A stretch of DNA of 64,000 nt from Corynebacterium durum (GTDB lineage Bacteria; Actinomycetota; Actinomycetes; Mycobacteriales; Mycobacteriaceae): contig NZ_CP047200.1 of NCBI RefSeq assembly GCF_030408675.1, positions 1,984,001-2,048,000 of the forward strand, in the 5' to 3' direction. The translations under genes and the position numbers were made by a program. This document shows, piece by piece, positions 33,633 to 43,922 of this stretch (position 1 is the first letter of the stretch; the number at the start of each line of letters is the position of its first letter). The notes under the pieces are model-generated. The model searched no databases and was not told the origin of the DNA. It saw only the letters and a program-made list of their open reading frames with translations.

Positions 33633-36371
33633 ATGGCTGACCAAAAACTGGGTGGCTCGCCAAACGATGACAGCAATTTCGCGCTCATTCGTGACGGCGT
33701 TGCGTCGTACCTTAACGACGTTGATCCGGAGGAGACCGCCGAGTGGATGGAATCCCTTGACGGGCTGCTTGCCGAAGCAACACCGGATCGCGCCCGCTTC
33801 TTAATGTTGCGCATGCTTGAGCGTGCTACTGCCAAGCGTGTCGCATTGCCGCCTTTGACCTCCACCGACTATGTGAACACCATTCCTACGTCTATGGAAC
33901 CCGATTTCCCGGGCGATGAGGAACTGGAAAAGCGCTACCGCCGGTGGATGCGATGGAACGCGGCCATCATGGTGCACCGCGCGCAGCGCCCCGAAATTGG
34001 CGTTGGTGGACACATCTCCACCTATGCGTCCTCTGCGCCGTTGTATGAAGTCGGCTTTAACCACTTTTTCCGCGGCAAGGACCACCCAGGTGGCGGCGAC
34101 CAGGTGTTTTTCCAGGGTCACGCCTCACCCGGCATGTACGCCCGCGCATTCCTAGAGGGCCGACTCACGGAAGACGACCTTGATGGCTTCCGCCAGGAAG
34201 TATCCCGCCCGCAGGGCGGTATGCCGTCTTATCCGCACCCCCACGGCATGCCCGAATTCTGGGAGTTCCCCACCGTGTCTATGGGACTCGGTCCTATGGA
34301 TGCCATTTACCAGGCCCGGTTTAACCGCTACCTGCACAACCGTGGCATCAAGGACACCTCTCAGCAGCACGTGTGGGCGTTCCTTGGCGACGGCGAAATG
34401 GATGAGCCGGAATCCCGCGGCCTAATCCAGATGGCTGCCCTGCACAACCTGGACAACCTGACGTTTGTGATCAACTGCAACCTGCAGCGCCTTGACGGCC
34501 CGGTGCGTGGCAACACCAAGATCATTCAGGAATTGGAGTCCTTCTTCCGCGGAGCAGGCTGGTCTGTGATCAAGGTCGTCTGGGGCCGCGAATGGGATGA
34601 GCTGTTCGAAAAGGACAAGGACGGCGCCCTGGTCAACTTGATGAACACCACGCATGATGGTGATTTCCAGACCTTCCGCGCCAACGACGGTGCCTACGTG
34701 CGCGAGTTCTTCTTCAACCGCGACGAGAAGACAAAGAAGCTCGTCGAGGACATGACCGACGAGGAAATTTGGAAGCTCAAGCGCGGTGGCCACGATTACC
34801 GCAAGATCTACGCCGCTTTCAAGCGTGCAATGGAGACCAAAGACCGCCCCACCGTCATTTTGGCCCACACCATTAAGGGCTACGGCTTGGGCCACAACTT
34901 TGAGGGCCGCAATGCAACCCACCAGATGAAGAAGCTCACCCTGGAGGACTTGAAGCACTTCCGTGACCGTCAGGGAATTCCGATCAGCGATGCTGAACTC
35001 GAGAAAGATCCTTACCTCCCGCCGTATTACAACCCCGGCCCCGACTCGCCGGAAATCAAGTACATGCTGGAGCGTCGCAAAGAGCTTGGCGGTTTCCTCC
35101 CAGAGCGCCGGACCAACTACGAGCCCCTCACCGTGCCGGACGTAGGCACCATGAAACCGCTGCTCAAGGGGTCTGGCAAGCAGAAGGTGGCTACCACCAT
35201 GGCCGTGGTACGTACCTTCAAAGAACTCATGCGGGACAAGGAACTATCAAAGCGCCTCGTACCGATCATTCCTGACGAAGCTCGCACGTTCGGTATGGAC
35301 TCCTGGTTCCCCACGTTGAAGATCTACAACCCGCACGGCCAGAACTACACGCCGGTAGATAATGACTTGATGCTGTCCTACCGCGAAGCCGTCGATGGAC
35401 AGATCATGCATGAAGGCATCAATGAGGCTGGTTCTGTGGCATCGTTCATCGCCGCTGGTACCTCCTACGCCACCCAGGGCGTCGCCATGATCCCGCTGTA
35501 CATCTTCTACTCCATGTTCGGTTTCCAGCGCACTGGTGATTCCATCTGGGCAGCAGGTGACCAGATGACACGCGGTTTCCTTTTGGGCGCAACAGCCGGA
35601 CGCACGACGCTCACAGGCGAAGGCTTGCAGCACATGGATGGACATTCCCCTCTCCTCGCAGGCACCAACCCCGCCGTGGTGTCCTACGACCCCGCATTTG
35701 CCTACGAGGTCGCACACCTCATCCGCGAGGGCATTGACCGCATGTATGGACCTGGTCGTGGCGAGAACGTGATGTACTACCTCACCATCTACAACGAGCC
35801 CACGCCTCAGCCCGCACAACCGGAGAACCTGGATGTTGAAGGTCTGCACAAGGGCATCTACCTGTACTCGCCCGCAGAGAGCGGCGGACACCAGGCATCC
35901 ATCCTTGCCTCCGGTATTGGCATGCAGGCAGCACTGCAGGCACGCGATATACTTGCCGAGGAGTACGGCGTTCACGCCAACATCTTCTCCGTGACATCGT
36001 GGAATGAGCTCGCCCGCGACGGTCAGCGTCACGATTTGGCGCAGCTCCGCGAACCTGCGGCACAGATTGCCGAACCGTTCGTCGCCCAGAAACTTTCTGG
36101 AGTTTCCGGTCCGTTTGTGGCTGTGTCTGACTTTGCTACTGCGTTGCCAGAGCAGATCCGCAAGTGGGTTCCAGGCGACTACACCACTCTTGGTGCAGAC
36201 GGTTTCGGTTTCTCCGACACCCGCCCCGCCGCACGCCGCTACTTCAACATCGACGCCGAATCGGTCGTTGTAGCTGTGCTGTCCGCCCTGGCCCGCGAGG
36301 GCAAACTTGATATTTCAGTGGCTGACGACGCCGCGAAGAAGTACAAGCTCACCGACCCAACCTCTGTATAA
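33633..36371 (+). CDS. aceE: Pyruvate dehydrogenase E1 component (homodimeric)
   Basis: 912 residues. Thiamin-diphosphate enzyme that decarboxylates pyruvate and acetylates lipoyl E2. Start ATG behind AGGAGGATTTAGG. The ThDP-binding motif is '[20 protein letters not shown]' continuing to '[13 protein letters not shown]' (about residues 248-290). Also seen are '[25 protein letters not shown]', '[41 protein letters not shown]' and '[11 protein letters not shown]'. Typical of the AceE used by corynebacterial PDH/ODH supercomplexes. Corresponds to Rv2241. An intrinsic terminator follows. Confidence 0.96.
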   Translation: MADQKLGGSPNDDSNFALIRDGVASYLNDVDPEETAEWMESLDGLLAEATPDRARFLMLRMLERATAKRVALPPLTSTDYVNTIPTSMEPDFPGDEELEKRYRRWMRWNAAIMVHRAQRPEIGVGGHISTYASSAPLYEVGFNHFFRGKDHPGGGDQVFFQGHASPGMYARAFLEGRLTEDDLDGFRQEVSRPQGGMPSYPHPHGMPEFWEFPTVSMGLGPMDAIYQARFNRYLHNRGIKDTSQQHVWAFLGDGEMDEPESRGLIQMAALHNLDNLTFVINCNLQRLDGPVRGNTKIIQELESFFRGAGWSVIKVVWGREWDELFEKDKDGALVNLMNTTHDGDFQTFRANDGAYVREFFFNRDEKTKKLVEDMTDEEIWKLKRGGHDYRKIYAAFKRAMETKDRPTVILAHTIKGYGLGHNFEGRNATHQMKKLTLEDLKHFRDRQGIPISDAELEKDPYLPPYYNPGPDSPEIKYMLERRKELGGFLPERRTNYEPLTVPDVGTMKPLLKGSGKQKVATTMAVVRTFKELMRDKELSKRLVPIIPDEARTFGMDSWFPTLKIYNPHGQNYTPVDNDLMLSYREAVDGQIMHEGINEAGSVASFIAAGTSYATQGVAMIPLYIFYSMFGFQRTGDSIWAAGDQMTRGFLLGATAGRTTLTGEGLQHMDGHSPLLAGTNPAVVSYDPAFAYEVAHLIREGIDRMYGPGRGENVMYYLTIYNEPTPQPAQPENLDVEGLHKGIYLYSPAESGGHQASILASGIGMQAALQARDILAEEYGVHANIFSVTSWNELARDGQRHDLAQLREPAAQIAEPFVAQKLSGVSGPFVAVSDFATALPEQIRKWVPGDYTTLGADGFGFSDTRPAARRYFNIDAESVVVAVLSALAREGKLDISVADDAAKKYKLTDPTSV

Positions 36372-36387
36372 GAATCAGGGTTTTATT

Positions 36388-36418
36388 CCCCCTTTCCCAC
36401 CGGAAAGGGGGATTTTTT
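36388..36418 (+). terminator. aceE terminator
   Basis: CCCCCTTTCC-CACC-GGAAAGGGGG followed by A and six T, 17 nt after the aceE stop. Textbook intrinsic terminator. Confidence 0.92.
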
Positions 36419-36442
36419 ATGAATCTGGGTAGATTTATTACT

Positions 36443-37036
36443 ATGACGTCTCCGGTTCCATTTCAAGACAAAAGAGAATACGCCCAGGCACAACTCACCC
36501 AGGCTGTGGGCGATGGTCGACTGGACCTTGGCCGATTTTCTGACCTTGTGGGCACAGTGTGGGAAACCGACGATATTGCCACCATTGACCGCATTACCCG
36601 TGAAGTAGCTGTGGTGCCGAACTCGTCGGTGGAACAAACTGTGCAGACAGCACCTGCTACTCCGCCGACAGACATACCAACACGACTGGTAGCCATCTTT
36701 GGCACCCATAAACGGAAGGGTAGATTCCGCCTGCCCGGCATGGCGCAAGCATTGTGCATATTTGGCGATGTGACGCTGGATTTGAGTGAAGCTTCGCTCA
36801 CCGCACCCGAAACGCTTGTGGACGTGACGTGCATATTCGGCACGATTAAGGTGATTGTTCCCCCAGGTGTGATGGTGGAATCCCAGGTGGCTTCGGTGTT
36901 CGGTGAGGATAAAGTAACTATCTCCGAAACGACCATCCCCAATGGTCCGCGCATCACACTGCGCGGTGCGAATATCTTTGGCACGGTGAAAGCCAAGAAT
37001 CCCGGCAAGTCATGGTTTACTAAGTTTTATGGGTGA
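36443..37036 (+). CDS. DUF1707 / cell-wall-active antibiotic response (LiaF-like) protein
   Basis: 197 residues from ATG 36443 (MTSPVPFQDKREYAQAQL); an in-frame ATG at 36419 lies in the aceE terminator T-run and is unlikely. N-terminal DUF1707 ('REYAQAQLTQAVGDGRLDLGRFSDLVGTVWETDD'), then a LiaF-type C-terminal beta-helix domain with repeated 'IFG' turns ('AIFGTHKRKGRFRLPG', 'CIFGDVTLDL', 'CIFGTIKVIVPPGVMVE', 'ANIFGTVKAK'). Proteins of this layout relate to envelope stress. No membrane helix, unlike true LiaF. Overlaps the ACP gene by 8 nt. Confidence 0.82.
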   Translation: MTSPVPFQDKREYAQAQLTQAVGDGRLDLGRFSDLVGTVWETDDIATIDRITREVAVVPNSSVEQTVQTAPATPPTDIPTRLVAIFGTHKRKGRFRLPGMAQALCIFGDVTLDLSEASLTAPETLVDVTCIFGTIKVIVPPGVMVESQVASVFGEDKVTISETTIPNGPRITLRGANIFGTVKAKNPGKSWFTKFYG

Positions 37037-37286
37037 ACAGCATAAAGCCACCGAGCAGGGACCAAATGCTGCGGTGGCTCAAATTATTGCTAAAGCTGCG
37101 GGCGTCGAGGCGGAGGATATTGGCCCTGAGAAACGCCTCGTCGAAGATCTAGGGATTGACTCGCTCACAGCTATCACGCTTGCGGTGCAGCTTGAGCAGA
37201 GCACGAAAGTGCGCATTGAGGAGTCCGACGCGCAGATGTTCCGCACTGTTGACGATATCTACGCTTTCCTCAGCTCACGCCCCTAG
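37029..37286 (+). CDS. Acyl carrier protein
   Basis: 85 residues. Phosphopantetheine site Ser45 in 'LVEDLGIDSLTAITLAVQLE', flanked by the acidic helix II. Corynebacteria use type I fatty-acid synthases, so a free ACP here is probably for another pathway. The position corresponds to acpM (Rv2244) after aceE in M. tuberculosis. Overlap with the LiaF-like gene suggests coupled translation. Confidence 0.9.
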   Translation: MGEQHKATEQGPNAAVAQIIAKAAGVEAEDIGPEKRLVEDLGIDSLTAITLAVQLEQSTKVRIEESDAQMFRTVDDIYAFLSSRP

Positions 37287-37295
37287 AGACACGCT

Positions 37296-37631
37296 TTAGA
37301 AACGGCGTACTGTCGCGGTGAAGCCTTGCTCGTAGGCGAACTTGGCCAGCGCATGCTCCAATTCTTCCAGCTCGGCAGGGTGCGCCGACAGGGTTTGACG
37401 GCAGGACACAGTACCTGGGTTGGAGCGGGAGCGACGCCACTGGGTGAACCATTCGGCGCTGAGAGCGTCAATGGCGGCGTAGTCGCGGGTATCTTCAGAG
37501 GGCGCGGGGCTGGGCAAATACTCCACAAACAACTGCTCAACATCCAGGCGGAAGCGCTTAGGCATGTCGGAGATGTCAATGATTCCCCAGACGAGGTTCG
37601 GGGTACGCGGTGTCAAAGTTTGTTGGGTCAC
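37296..37631 (-). CDS. Hypothetical protein, 111 aa
   Basis: GTG start at 37629-37631 behind GAGGACCACC; longer in-frame readings lack a ribosome site. Sequence 'LVWGIIDISDMPKRFRLDVEQLFVEYLPSPA' then a mixed region and 'HPAELEELEHALAKFAYEQGFTATVRRF'. Soluble, no motif recognised. The strong ribosome site and clean ends support a real gene. The 247-nt spacer to the next gene holds nothing obvious besides an AT-rich, promoter-like TTATATAA at about 37712. Confidence 0.6.
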   Translation of the reverse strand: MTQQTLTPRTPNLVWGIIDISDMPKRFRLDVEQLFVEYLPSPAPSEDTRDYAAIDALSAEWFTQWRRSRSNPGTVSCRQTLSAHPAELEELEHALAKFAYEQGFTATVRRF

Positions 37632-37878
37632 GGTGGTCCTCAAAGAGTAAAGGCAGCACTGACACACCATTTTTGCGCATTGCTCATACAAGTACCCCTC
37701 TGGATAAGGTACTTATATAACACAGCCAAAAACACAGTGGTGTGTAAGACGAGGTTCGTCTTCCCCAACGGCCTCGCGGTACTGCACAGTTTCCAGCACA
37801 ACACGCCCCCAAGGCAACCCTCAACCTCTACTTGACACCCCCATTTATTAAACCTCAACTTTAGATTGAGGCCCCGAC

Positions 37879-38700
37879 TTAACCCTCGTTCATGCGCCTC
37901 CAGATCGCATCATTCGTCTCAGACCACAATGGTTTTGCCCACGTCCCAAAAGCATAATCCGTGAGCACCGCCATAGCGCGCATGCTAGGCCGATGAACCC
38001 ACAAAAAAGTCCCTGACTGCCCAAAATGGCCAATCGTGTCCGGGGGTAATAGGGTGCCTGTCCAATGCTCCCTCGACGCCCCCTTCGAGCCTTTTACCTC
38101 AAAGCCCAGGCCCCATGGACAGGGCTTAAACATGCCATAACCAGGGACAATACCGGAAAGATCCGGAAACTGAACACTGGCAGCATCGGCAACGGTCTGG
38201 GCGTCGAGAAGCGTGGGCTGTAATACCTCAGCGACAAAAAGAAGCAGGTCATGAACGGTAGAGGTGGCGCCGTGCCCCGCCGAGCCGTAAAGGTTCGTGT
38301 CGCGCATGCCCAGCGGATCAAAGACGGCTTCTCGCAGGTAATCGGGGAAATCGATGCCGGATTCCTCGCCAATGGCGTCAGCAAGAATCTCAAAGCCGGC
38401 CGAAGAATAGATCCGCCTCTCCCCCGGCGCGCGTTCAGGCTCGCGGGAGGCAAACCCCACCCCGCTGGCGTGCGCGAGCAAGTGCCGAACAGTCGACCCC
38501 GCAGGCCCCAACGGCGTATCCAGATCAAACACGCCTTCTTCAACCGCGACCAACACCCCATAGGCGACAATCGGCTTGGTCACGGACGCCAGCTCAAACA
38601 CGCGGTGAACATCACCCGTCGTTGACGTGTTAGCCCCGTTCACCACACCCGCCGCAACATTATGCGCAGGCCATTGCTGCAATGCATCAAGTTCATTCAT
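37879..38700 (-). CDS. Serine hydrolase, class C beta-lactamase / PBP-like
   Basis: 273 residues, cytoplasmic (no signal peptide). SxxK is 'FELASVTKPIVAYG', the tyrosine motif is 'IYSSAGFEILADAIG' (YSS/YxN-like), and the third motif is 'GHFGQSGTFLWVHRP' (HxG). Shorter than classical AmpC. Members are mostly esterases or D-aminopeptidases, so beta-lactam resistance should not be inferred. Divergent from the secretory lipase. Confidence 0.85.
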   Translation of the reverse strand: MNELDALQQWPAHNVAAGVVNGANTSTTGDVHRVFELASVTKPIVAYGVLVAVEEGVFDLDTPLGPAGSTVRHLLAHASGVGFASREPERAPGERRIYSSAGFEILADAIGEESGIDFPDYLREAVFDPLGMRDTNLYGSAGHGATSTVHDLLLFVAEVLQPTLLDAQTVADAASVQFPDLSGIVPGYGMFKPCPWGLGFEVKGSKGASREHWTGTLLPPDTIGHFGQSGTFLWVHRPSMRAMAVLTDYAFGTWAKPLWSETNDAIWRRMNEG

Positions 38701-38757
38701 GGTTACATGCTAATCGCTGCTAGATTGCGGTTTACCAACAACCCGAAAGGTAGCACC

Positions 38758-39960
38758 ATGCCTTCTCGCCGAGTTATAAGCGTGTGCATCTGCGCCCTCC
38801 TTCTGCCAGTTACCGCCATCACCGTGCCCACCGCCGCCAATGCCCAGAGTCGCGGGGCAGTTCAAGACACCCGACCACTTCACACATTTGTGGACAACAC
38901 TCCCTTCGACCTGAGTGATGCCACATGGTTCGCCTATGACACTCGCGACAGCTTCGGTCGTGATATTAGCGCAACAGCTACTCTTTTCCGTGCGACACGC
39001 CCGTGGGATAACACCAGCGAAAGACCTGTGGTGATTATCACACCCTTTACCCAGGGTGGCGACGACCCCTGCGCCTTCTCCCATACCATCACCCAGGGCA
39101 CCCACATTGACCCCACCAATCCCGGCGAAAGTGCCGTGGCGTCCCAGTACTACGCCATCCACTCCATGCTCGAACAAGGCTGGGATGTGGTGGTGCCGGA
39201 CCACCCGGGCCTGGGCACCCCCGACCAGCACTCTTACATGGACAACGTCGCCTCTGGGCAGGCGCTTCTCGACGCCGCGACTGCGGGACTTTCCCTCCTC
39301 GACAGACCCCACGCTCCCATCGCCCTCACTGGGCATTCCCAAGGCGCAGGGGCCAGCGCCTGGGCGGCCGAAAACGCACCGCACTACGCCCCGAAGCTCA
39401 ACATCAAAGCTGCGGCGCTATCCGCGCCGCCCTACAACCTCCCCCACCTGGCACAGGACGTAGACGGGAAACAAGAAGTGGGCATGCTCTTCATGGCCGT
39501 GAACACGCTCTCCCGGCAGTACCCTGCAGTCCAAGCCGAGATAGATCGCGTGTTCACCCCAGAGGGCAAGGCCCTGCTCGCTAAGGCTGACACGATGTGT
39601 GTGCCCGCCATGTTCGCCGTAATTGGCAAACACAACACTCGGGACCTCACCACCACCGGCGAATCAGTCTTCGACCTGGTCAATCGTCTCCCCGACGTGC
39701 AAAAAGAAATACAACGGCAGCGCATCGGGTTGCGGGCTCCTCAGGTCCCAGTGCTCATGATCTATCACCAGTCCGACCCTCTCGTCTCATGGGAAGACAG
39801 CCGCGCTCTCGGGGAAAACTGGCAGCGCGAGGGCGGGACTGTGCGGTTTGTGGACTATCCCCGCAACCCCGTGGCTGACACCCTAAAATCAGCACATAGC
39901 GAAACCGCACTCACGCCAGTCCCTGACATCGTGGCGTTCTTTAAACAGGAATTTCATTAA
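38758..39960 (+). CDS. Secretory lipase (LIP family)
   Basis: 400 residues, start ATG behind AAAGGTAGCACC. Signal peptide: 'VISVCICALLLPVTAITVPTAANA' with cleavage near ANA-QSR. Alpha/beta-hydrolase with the nucleophile elbow 'ALTGHSQGAGASAWAA', acid in 'MIYHQSDPLVSWEDS' and His in 'LKSAHSETAL', the pattern of secretory lipases in mycolate-forming actinobacteria. Probably releases fatty acids from host lipids for a lipophilic lifestyle (inference). Its 3' end overlaps the convergent glutaminase pseudogene by 20 nt. Confidence 0.88.
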   Translation: MPSRRVISVCICALLLPVTAITVPTAANAQSRGAVQDTRPLHTFVDNTPFDLSDATWFAYDTRDSFGRDISATATLFRATRPWDNTSERPVVIITPFTQGGDDPCAFSHTITQGTHIDPTNPGESAVASQYYAIHSMLEQGWDVVVPDHPGLGTPDQHSYMDNVASGQALLDAATAGLSLLDRPHAPIALTGHSQGAGASAWAAENAPHYAPKLNIKAAALSAPPYNLPHLAQDVDGKQEVGMLFMAVNTLSRQYPAVQAEIDRVFTPEGKALLAKADTMCVPAMFAVIGKHNTRDLTTTGESVFDLVNRLPDVQKEIQRQRIGLRAPQVPVLMIYHQSDPLVSWEDSRALGENWQREGGTVRFVDYPRNPVADTLKSAHSETALTPVPDIVAFFKQEFH

Positions 39961-41203
39961 GACTACGCACCACCGTGACATGGCCGCCGCCACCAGGATC
40001 CGGGTTGGGCACCACATCCTCGGGATCAATCAGGTAGGCGGTATAGCCATTCAGAGACAACCGCCGAATAACCTCCATTAGCATCCGGTACGCCACCGGA
40101 TTCAGCGAATGCACGCGGCTGACATCAATGGCCACGCTGGGTTCCTCCGCGACGGTACTCACAATTTCACGGATAAGCCGCTCAGCGCCAGCAAAACGAA
40201 TATCGCCCTGCAGCTCCACAACCCGGATGCCACCCGTCACCCTATTGGACCGGACAACCGCCTGAGACACCGGCGGCATCTCCATCAGATGCAAATCCAT
40301 GTCCTCCGAAATCCGCTCAAACAGTGCGATACCACGAACGCTGTTGCCGTGGGCGTCGAGACGCGGTGAAAACGTGGCCAGCCCCACCTGACTAGGCAGG
40401 ACGCCAATCAAGCCTCCAGCCACACCGCTCTTTGCTGGGATGCCCACCTGGGTGGCTCAGTCCCCAGCGGAGTCATACATGCCGCAGGTAGACATGACAG
40501 TCACCACCTGACGAATCACCTCCGGCGGCACAACCTGCTCTCCCGTCACCGGATTCAACCCCTGATTAGCCAACGTCACCGCCATGACAGCCAAATCCCG
40601 GGCAGACACCAATAACGCGCACTGCTTGGTGTACCCCTCCACCACGGCAATCGGATTCTCTTGCACAATATCGTAGCTACGCAGCATATAGGCGATGGCA
40701 ATATTACGGTACGCGTGGTCCATCTCCGAGGTGTACACCGCCTCATCCACCTCAAGCCTACGGCCAGCAAAAGCCGACAACCCAGACATCACGCGCTCAA
40801 AACGCTCCTCCGGGGTCGAGTCTGGCCTACCCACCAGCGAATGTATCGTAATCGCGCCAGCATTAATCATCGGATTGCGAGGTTGGCCCGTATTCCCCTC
40901 CAACGACAACTCGTTAAACGCCTCACCCGACGGCTCCACATCTACCTTGAAAAGCATGTCATCAAAACCACGATCCGCCAACGCGAGCGCATACACAAAA
41001 GGCTTAGAGATGGACTGGATAGAAAACTGATGGTCAACATCGCCCACCCCATACACCTGACCATCCAGAGTGGCGAACACAGCGGCCAGACGATCCGGGT
41101 CAGCGGTTGCCAGCTGTGGAATATAGCTGGCAAGCTCCCCGGACTGATCCAACCGCACCGTCTCAAGGACTTCTTCAAGATAATCAGGAATAGGCGATTT
41201 CAT
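39941..41203 (-). pseudogene. glsA: Glutaminase A with C-terminal STAS domain, interrupted by an in-frame TGA
   Basis: One frame runs the whole length, about 420 codons, with a single TGA (plus-strand 40457-40459). Upstream part: 'YIPQLATADPDRLAAVFATLDGQVYGVGD', 'FSIQSISKPFVYALAL' (catalytic SxxK), 'EGNTGQPRNPMINAGAI' and 'MSTCGMYDSAGD'. After the stop the same frame continues with ATQVGIPAKSGVAGGLIGVLP, the expected next block of glutaminases, and ends in a STAS domain. The TGA stands where homologs have Trp/Phe, so TGG to TGA is the simple explanation. A truncated product of 248 residues would lack the KSG active-site loop. No other lesions, so the mutation looks recent, or a sequencing error. 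Confidence 0.85.
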
Positions 41204-41280
41204 GCACTCTGTGTATCACACCGCCAGGATGCGTTGTGGCAGGTTGGGTTGGGCGCTTCTACTGCCCTACCGCACCGCTT

Positions 41281-41685
41281 CTACTGTGCCGCTGGTTTCA
41301 TGCGCTCACAGACCATGCCAGCAAAAACAACAAGCGGCACAATCATGAGCAGCGCGTTACTTCCCCACCAGAATGGCTCAAAATCGCCATAGAACGCCCA
41401 AAAAGATATCGCCATAAAACCCGCACAGAACGTTAACGTCAACCCAAGCACCAGCACGATATCGCCTGCCACGACATTACGCTTTATCAAAAATGCACCA
41501 ACAAAGACCGTCAAGGCAGCAGCAACATCCAGCGGGAAGAAAGACCAGTTCCAGGCCTGGATGACTTGGTTACTGTAATCGCGAAAGCGCATGCTTTCGG
41601 GAAATACATCCGTGATGACCAGGCACCAATAGAGGAGCAATCCGGCGTCAACCACAACAAGCAAAGACTTAGAAAAACTTTTCAT
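41281..41685 (-). CDS. Four-helix membrane protein (DUF5360/YvaD-like)
   Basis: 134 residues, ATG after AGGAAGGGCGCACCG. Four hydrophobic segments ('LLVVVDAGLLLYWCLVITDVFP', 'FFPLDVAAALTVFVGAFLI', 'IVLVLGLTLTFCAGFMAISFWAF', 'SNALLMIVPLVVFAGMV'). The pattern K....D.G...YW resembles YvaD/DUF5360 proteins of unknown role. Monocistronic between the glutaminase and the symporter genes. Confidence 0.7.
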   Translation of the reverse strand: MKSFSKSLLVVVDAGLLLYWCLVITDVFPESMRFRDYSNQVIQAWNWSFFPLDVAAALTVFVGAFLIKRNVVAGDIVLVLGLTLTFCAGFMAISFWAFYGDFEPFWWGSNALLMIVPLVVFAGMVCERMKPAAQ

Positions 41686-41801
41686 CGGTGCGCCCTTCCT
41701 GTGACGTTCTCTAGGCGTTATACAGAAAGATACTATCGTGGGGCGTGAGTAAGGACTGGGGATTTTGAAGCAAGAACAGCTGAAAACCCAGTCACCCACA
41801 T

Positions 41802-43094
41802 CTACGACACCAGCGCCGGTTCTTTCTTGGGTGCGGCGAAAGTGTCCGTTTCCAGGATGCCCTCGCGCTTGGACACAACCAGCGGAATGAGTGCCTGACC
41901 GGTGACGTTCACGGCTGTGCGCCCCATATCCACAATCGGCTCCACTGCCAGCAATAAGCCGACGCCTTCCAGCGGAAGCCCCAGGGTGGACAGCGTGAGT
42001 GTGAGCATCACGGTCGCACCGGTGGTGCCGGCCGTCGCTGCGGAACCAATCACAGAGACAAACACAATGAGCAGGTAGTCGGTGATGTTCAAGTCAACAC
42101 CGTAGAACTGCGCCACGAAAATCGCCGCCACCGCCGGGTAGACGGCAGCGCAGCCATCCATTTTGGTGGTGGCACCCAGCGGCACAGCAAAGGACGCATA
42201 GGAGCGTGGCACGCCGAGTTCCTTCTCTGCGGTCTGCTCGGTCACCGGCATCACACCCATGGAGGAACGGGTAACAAATCCCAGGGAAGTGACGGGCCAT
42301 ATTTTGCGGAAGAATTGCGTAATGCTCAGGCCGTTAAATTTCAGCACCAGCGGGTAGATCACGCCGATGACCAGCGCCAAGCCGATGTAGATGGCGATGA
42401 CAAACTTGCCCAGGCTCCCCAGTGATCCCCACCCGTATTCGGCCACGGCATGGGCGATGAGAGCTGCGGTACCGATCGGCGCGAGTCGGATAATCCACCA
42501 CAGCACCTTCTGGATAATCGCCAGGAAGGATTCAGCAAACGCCAGCACCGGATCGGCGGGCTTACCTACCTTGATCGCTGCGATACCAAAGGCAATGGAC
42601 ATGAGCAGTAGCTGAAGAACGTTAAAGCTCGGGGTCGCGGCCAGCGCACCCTCTGAGGACTCCTTCAGGCTGACACTCAGGCCCAGAATGTTGTCGGGAA
42701 CCAATCCCTGCAGGAAGGCCCACCACGAGCCGACGGTGGAGGGTGCCTTGGCCGCCGCGGCGTCGACACCCGCGCCCACTCCCGGGTTAATGATCAAGCC
42801 GACAACGATGCCGGCAGAAACGGATGCCAGCGCGGTAATGGCGAACCAGAGGAGGGTTTGCCAGGCGAGGCGGGCGGCGTTGGTGACTTGGCGCAGATTG
42901 GCGATGGAGGTAACAACGGCGGTGACCACCAGCGGGGGAACCAGCAGTTTGAGCAGGCTCACGTAGGCCGAACCAACCTCATCAACACCAACCGCAAGCC
43001 AGCTACCTTCGCCGAGATTGCGCGCCACCAACCCCAGCACCAAACCAACAATCAGGCCATAAATGACCTGCGCACCAAAACTACGCAGCTTCAT
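41802..43094 (-). CDS. Dicarboxylate/amino acid:cation symporter (DAACS, GltP/DctA type)
   Basis: 430 residues, about 8 helices and two re-entrant loops. The transport motifs are seen: serine-rich loop 'GFVTRSSMGVMPVT', 'VPLGATTKMDGCAAVYPAVAAIFVAQFYG' (the NMDG-like MDG), 'GTTGATVMLTLTLSTLGLP' and 'VEPIVDMGRTAVNVTGQAL'. Takes up glutamate/aspartate or C4-dicarboxylates with Na+ or H+. Proximity to a glutaminase gene makes glutamate plausible (inference). Confidence 0.9.
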   Translation of the reverse strand: MKLRSFGAQVIYGLIVGLVLGLVARNLGEGSWLAVGVDEVGSAYVSLLKLLVPPLVVTAVVTSIANLRQVTNAARLAWQTLLWFAITALASVSAGIVVGLIINPGVGAGVDAAAAKAPSTVGSWWAFLQGLVPDNILGLSVSLKESSEGALAATPSFNVLQLLLMSIAFGIAAIKVGKPADPVLAFAESFLAIIQKVLWWIIRLAPIGTAALIAHAVAEYGWGSLGSLGKFVIAIYIGLALVIGVIYPLVLKFNGLSITQFFRKIWPVTSLGFVTRSSMGVMPVTEQTAEKELGVPRSYASFAVPLGATTKMDGCAAVYPAVAAIFVAQFYGVDLNITDYLLIVFVSVIGSAATAGTTGATVMLTLTLSTLGLPLEGVGLLLAVEPIVDMGRTAVNVTGQALIPLVVSKREGILETDTFAAPKKEPALVS

Positions 43095-43177
43095 TGCGTT
43101 CCTTCTTTCACGTATTTTTTATTCAACGAGCGAAGCATACATAGAAAGATCGGTACATACAAAATAGACTACCCAGT

Positions 43178-43855
43178 CTAGGGTTGTTTTCCTTTCCCCG
43201 CTTTTCGATGCCGCCGGGCTTGCTCCTGCTCGATAACCGTCGGCAGCACCCACCCCCGCCAATACGCCAGAATGGCAAAACCCGCACCTAAGGTTGTGGC
43301 AGCGATCATGCCCACGGCATCGTGACCTGCGGCGTGAAAACCCACCATGATCGCTGAACTGAAAATCGCCGGGGTGGCGTACAGCGTATTACCGCCGAAA
43401 ATTGATGGAATGCTTCCCGTCGCGATGTCGCGAATCATGCCACCGCCCACCGCCGTTAACATGCCCATAAACATCGCCGATGCCCACGGCATGCCGTAGG
43501 TGAGCGCCTTCGTGGTGCCGGTTACCGCCCATACGCCCAAAATAATCGCATCCCCATGCACCCGAAACAGCTCCCAGGCGCGCCCTTTCAAATGGATCAC
43601 CATGGCCAACAACCCACCCAAAATAGCCATGCCCATATACATCGGCTCCGCAATGGCGGCGGGAGTGCCACGCTGCATCAACGTGTCGCGAAGCATGCCC
43701 CCACCCAGCGCCGAAAACAACGCCAAAAAGGCAAAACCAATAATGTCGAAATTGCGCTGTCGGGCTATCGATCCCCCAATCGCGCCATTCAACACAACAC
43801 CAATCAAATCCAACGTCTGATACAACGCCAGGATTGTGGGATCAACAGTGGCCAT
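43178..43855 (-). CDS. TRIC-type cation channel family protein (UPF0126)
   Basis: 225 residues, seven hydrophobic segments in two repeats of the UPF0126 unit, each with the glycine-rich kink: 'ALGGGMLRDTL' and 'AVGGGMIRDIATG'. Homologs form trimeric K+-selective channels. ATG 43855 gives the usual short N-terminus; no strong ribosome site. Basic C-terminal tail (RRHRKAGKGKQP). Confidence 0.87.
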   Translation of the reverse strand: MATVDPTILALYQTLDLIGVVLNGAIGGSIARQRNFDIIGFAFLALFSALGGGMLRDTLMQRGTPAAIAEPMYMGMAILGGLLAMVIHLKGRAWELFRVHGDAIILGVWAVTGTTKALTYGMPWASAMFMGMLTAVGGGMIRDIATGSIPSIFGGNTLYATPAIFSSAIMVGFHAAGHDAVGMIAATTLGAGFAILAYWRGWVLPTVIEQEQARRHRKAGKGKQP

Positions 43856-43922
43856 ACCAGCAATCCGACCACGACACCACGGTGCTGCACAAGACAGGTA
43901 CACCCAGAGTTCACGCAGGGTT

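Noticed and set aside
37879..38700. Beta-lactam resistance gene
   Set aside because: No signal peptide and only a generic serine-hydrolase motif set; more likely an esterase or peptidase.
40457..40459. Selenocysteine codon in the glutaminase gene
   Set aside because: Glutaminases have no selenocysteine at this place and no SECIS-like hairpin was recognised; a nonsense change from TGG is simpler.
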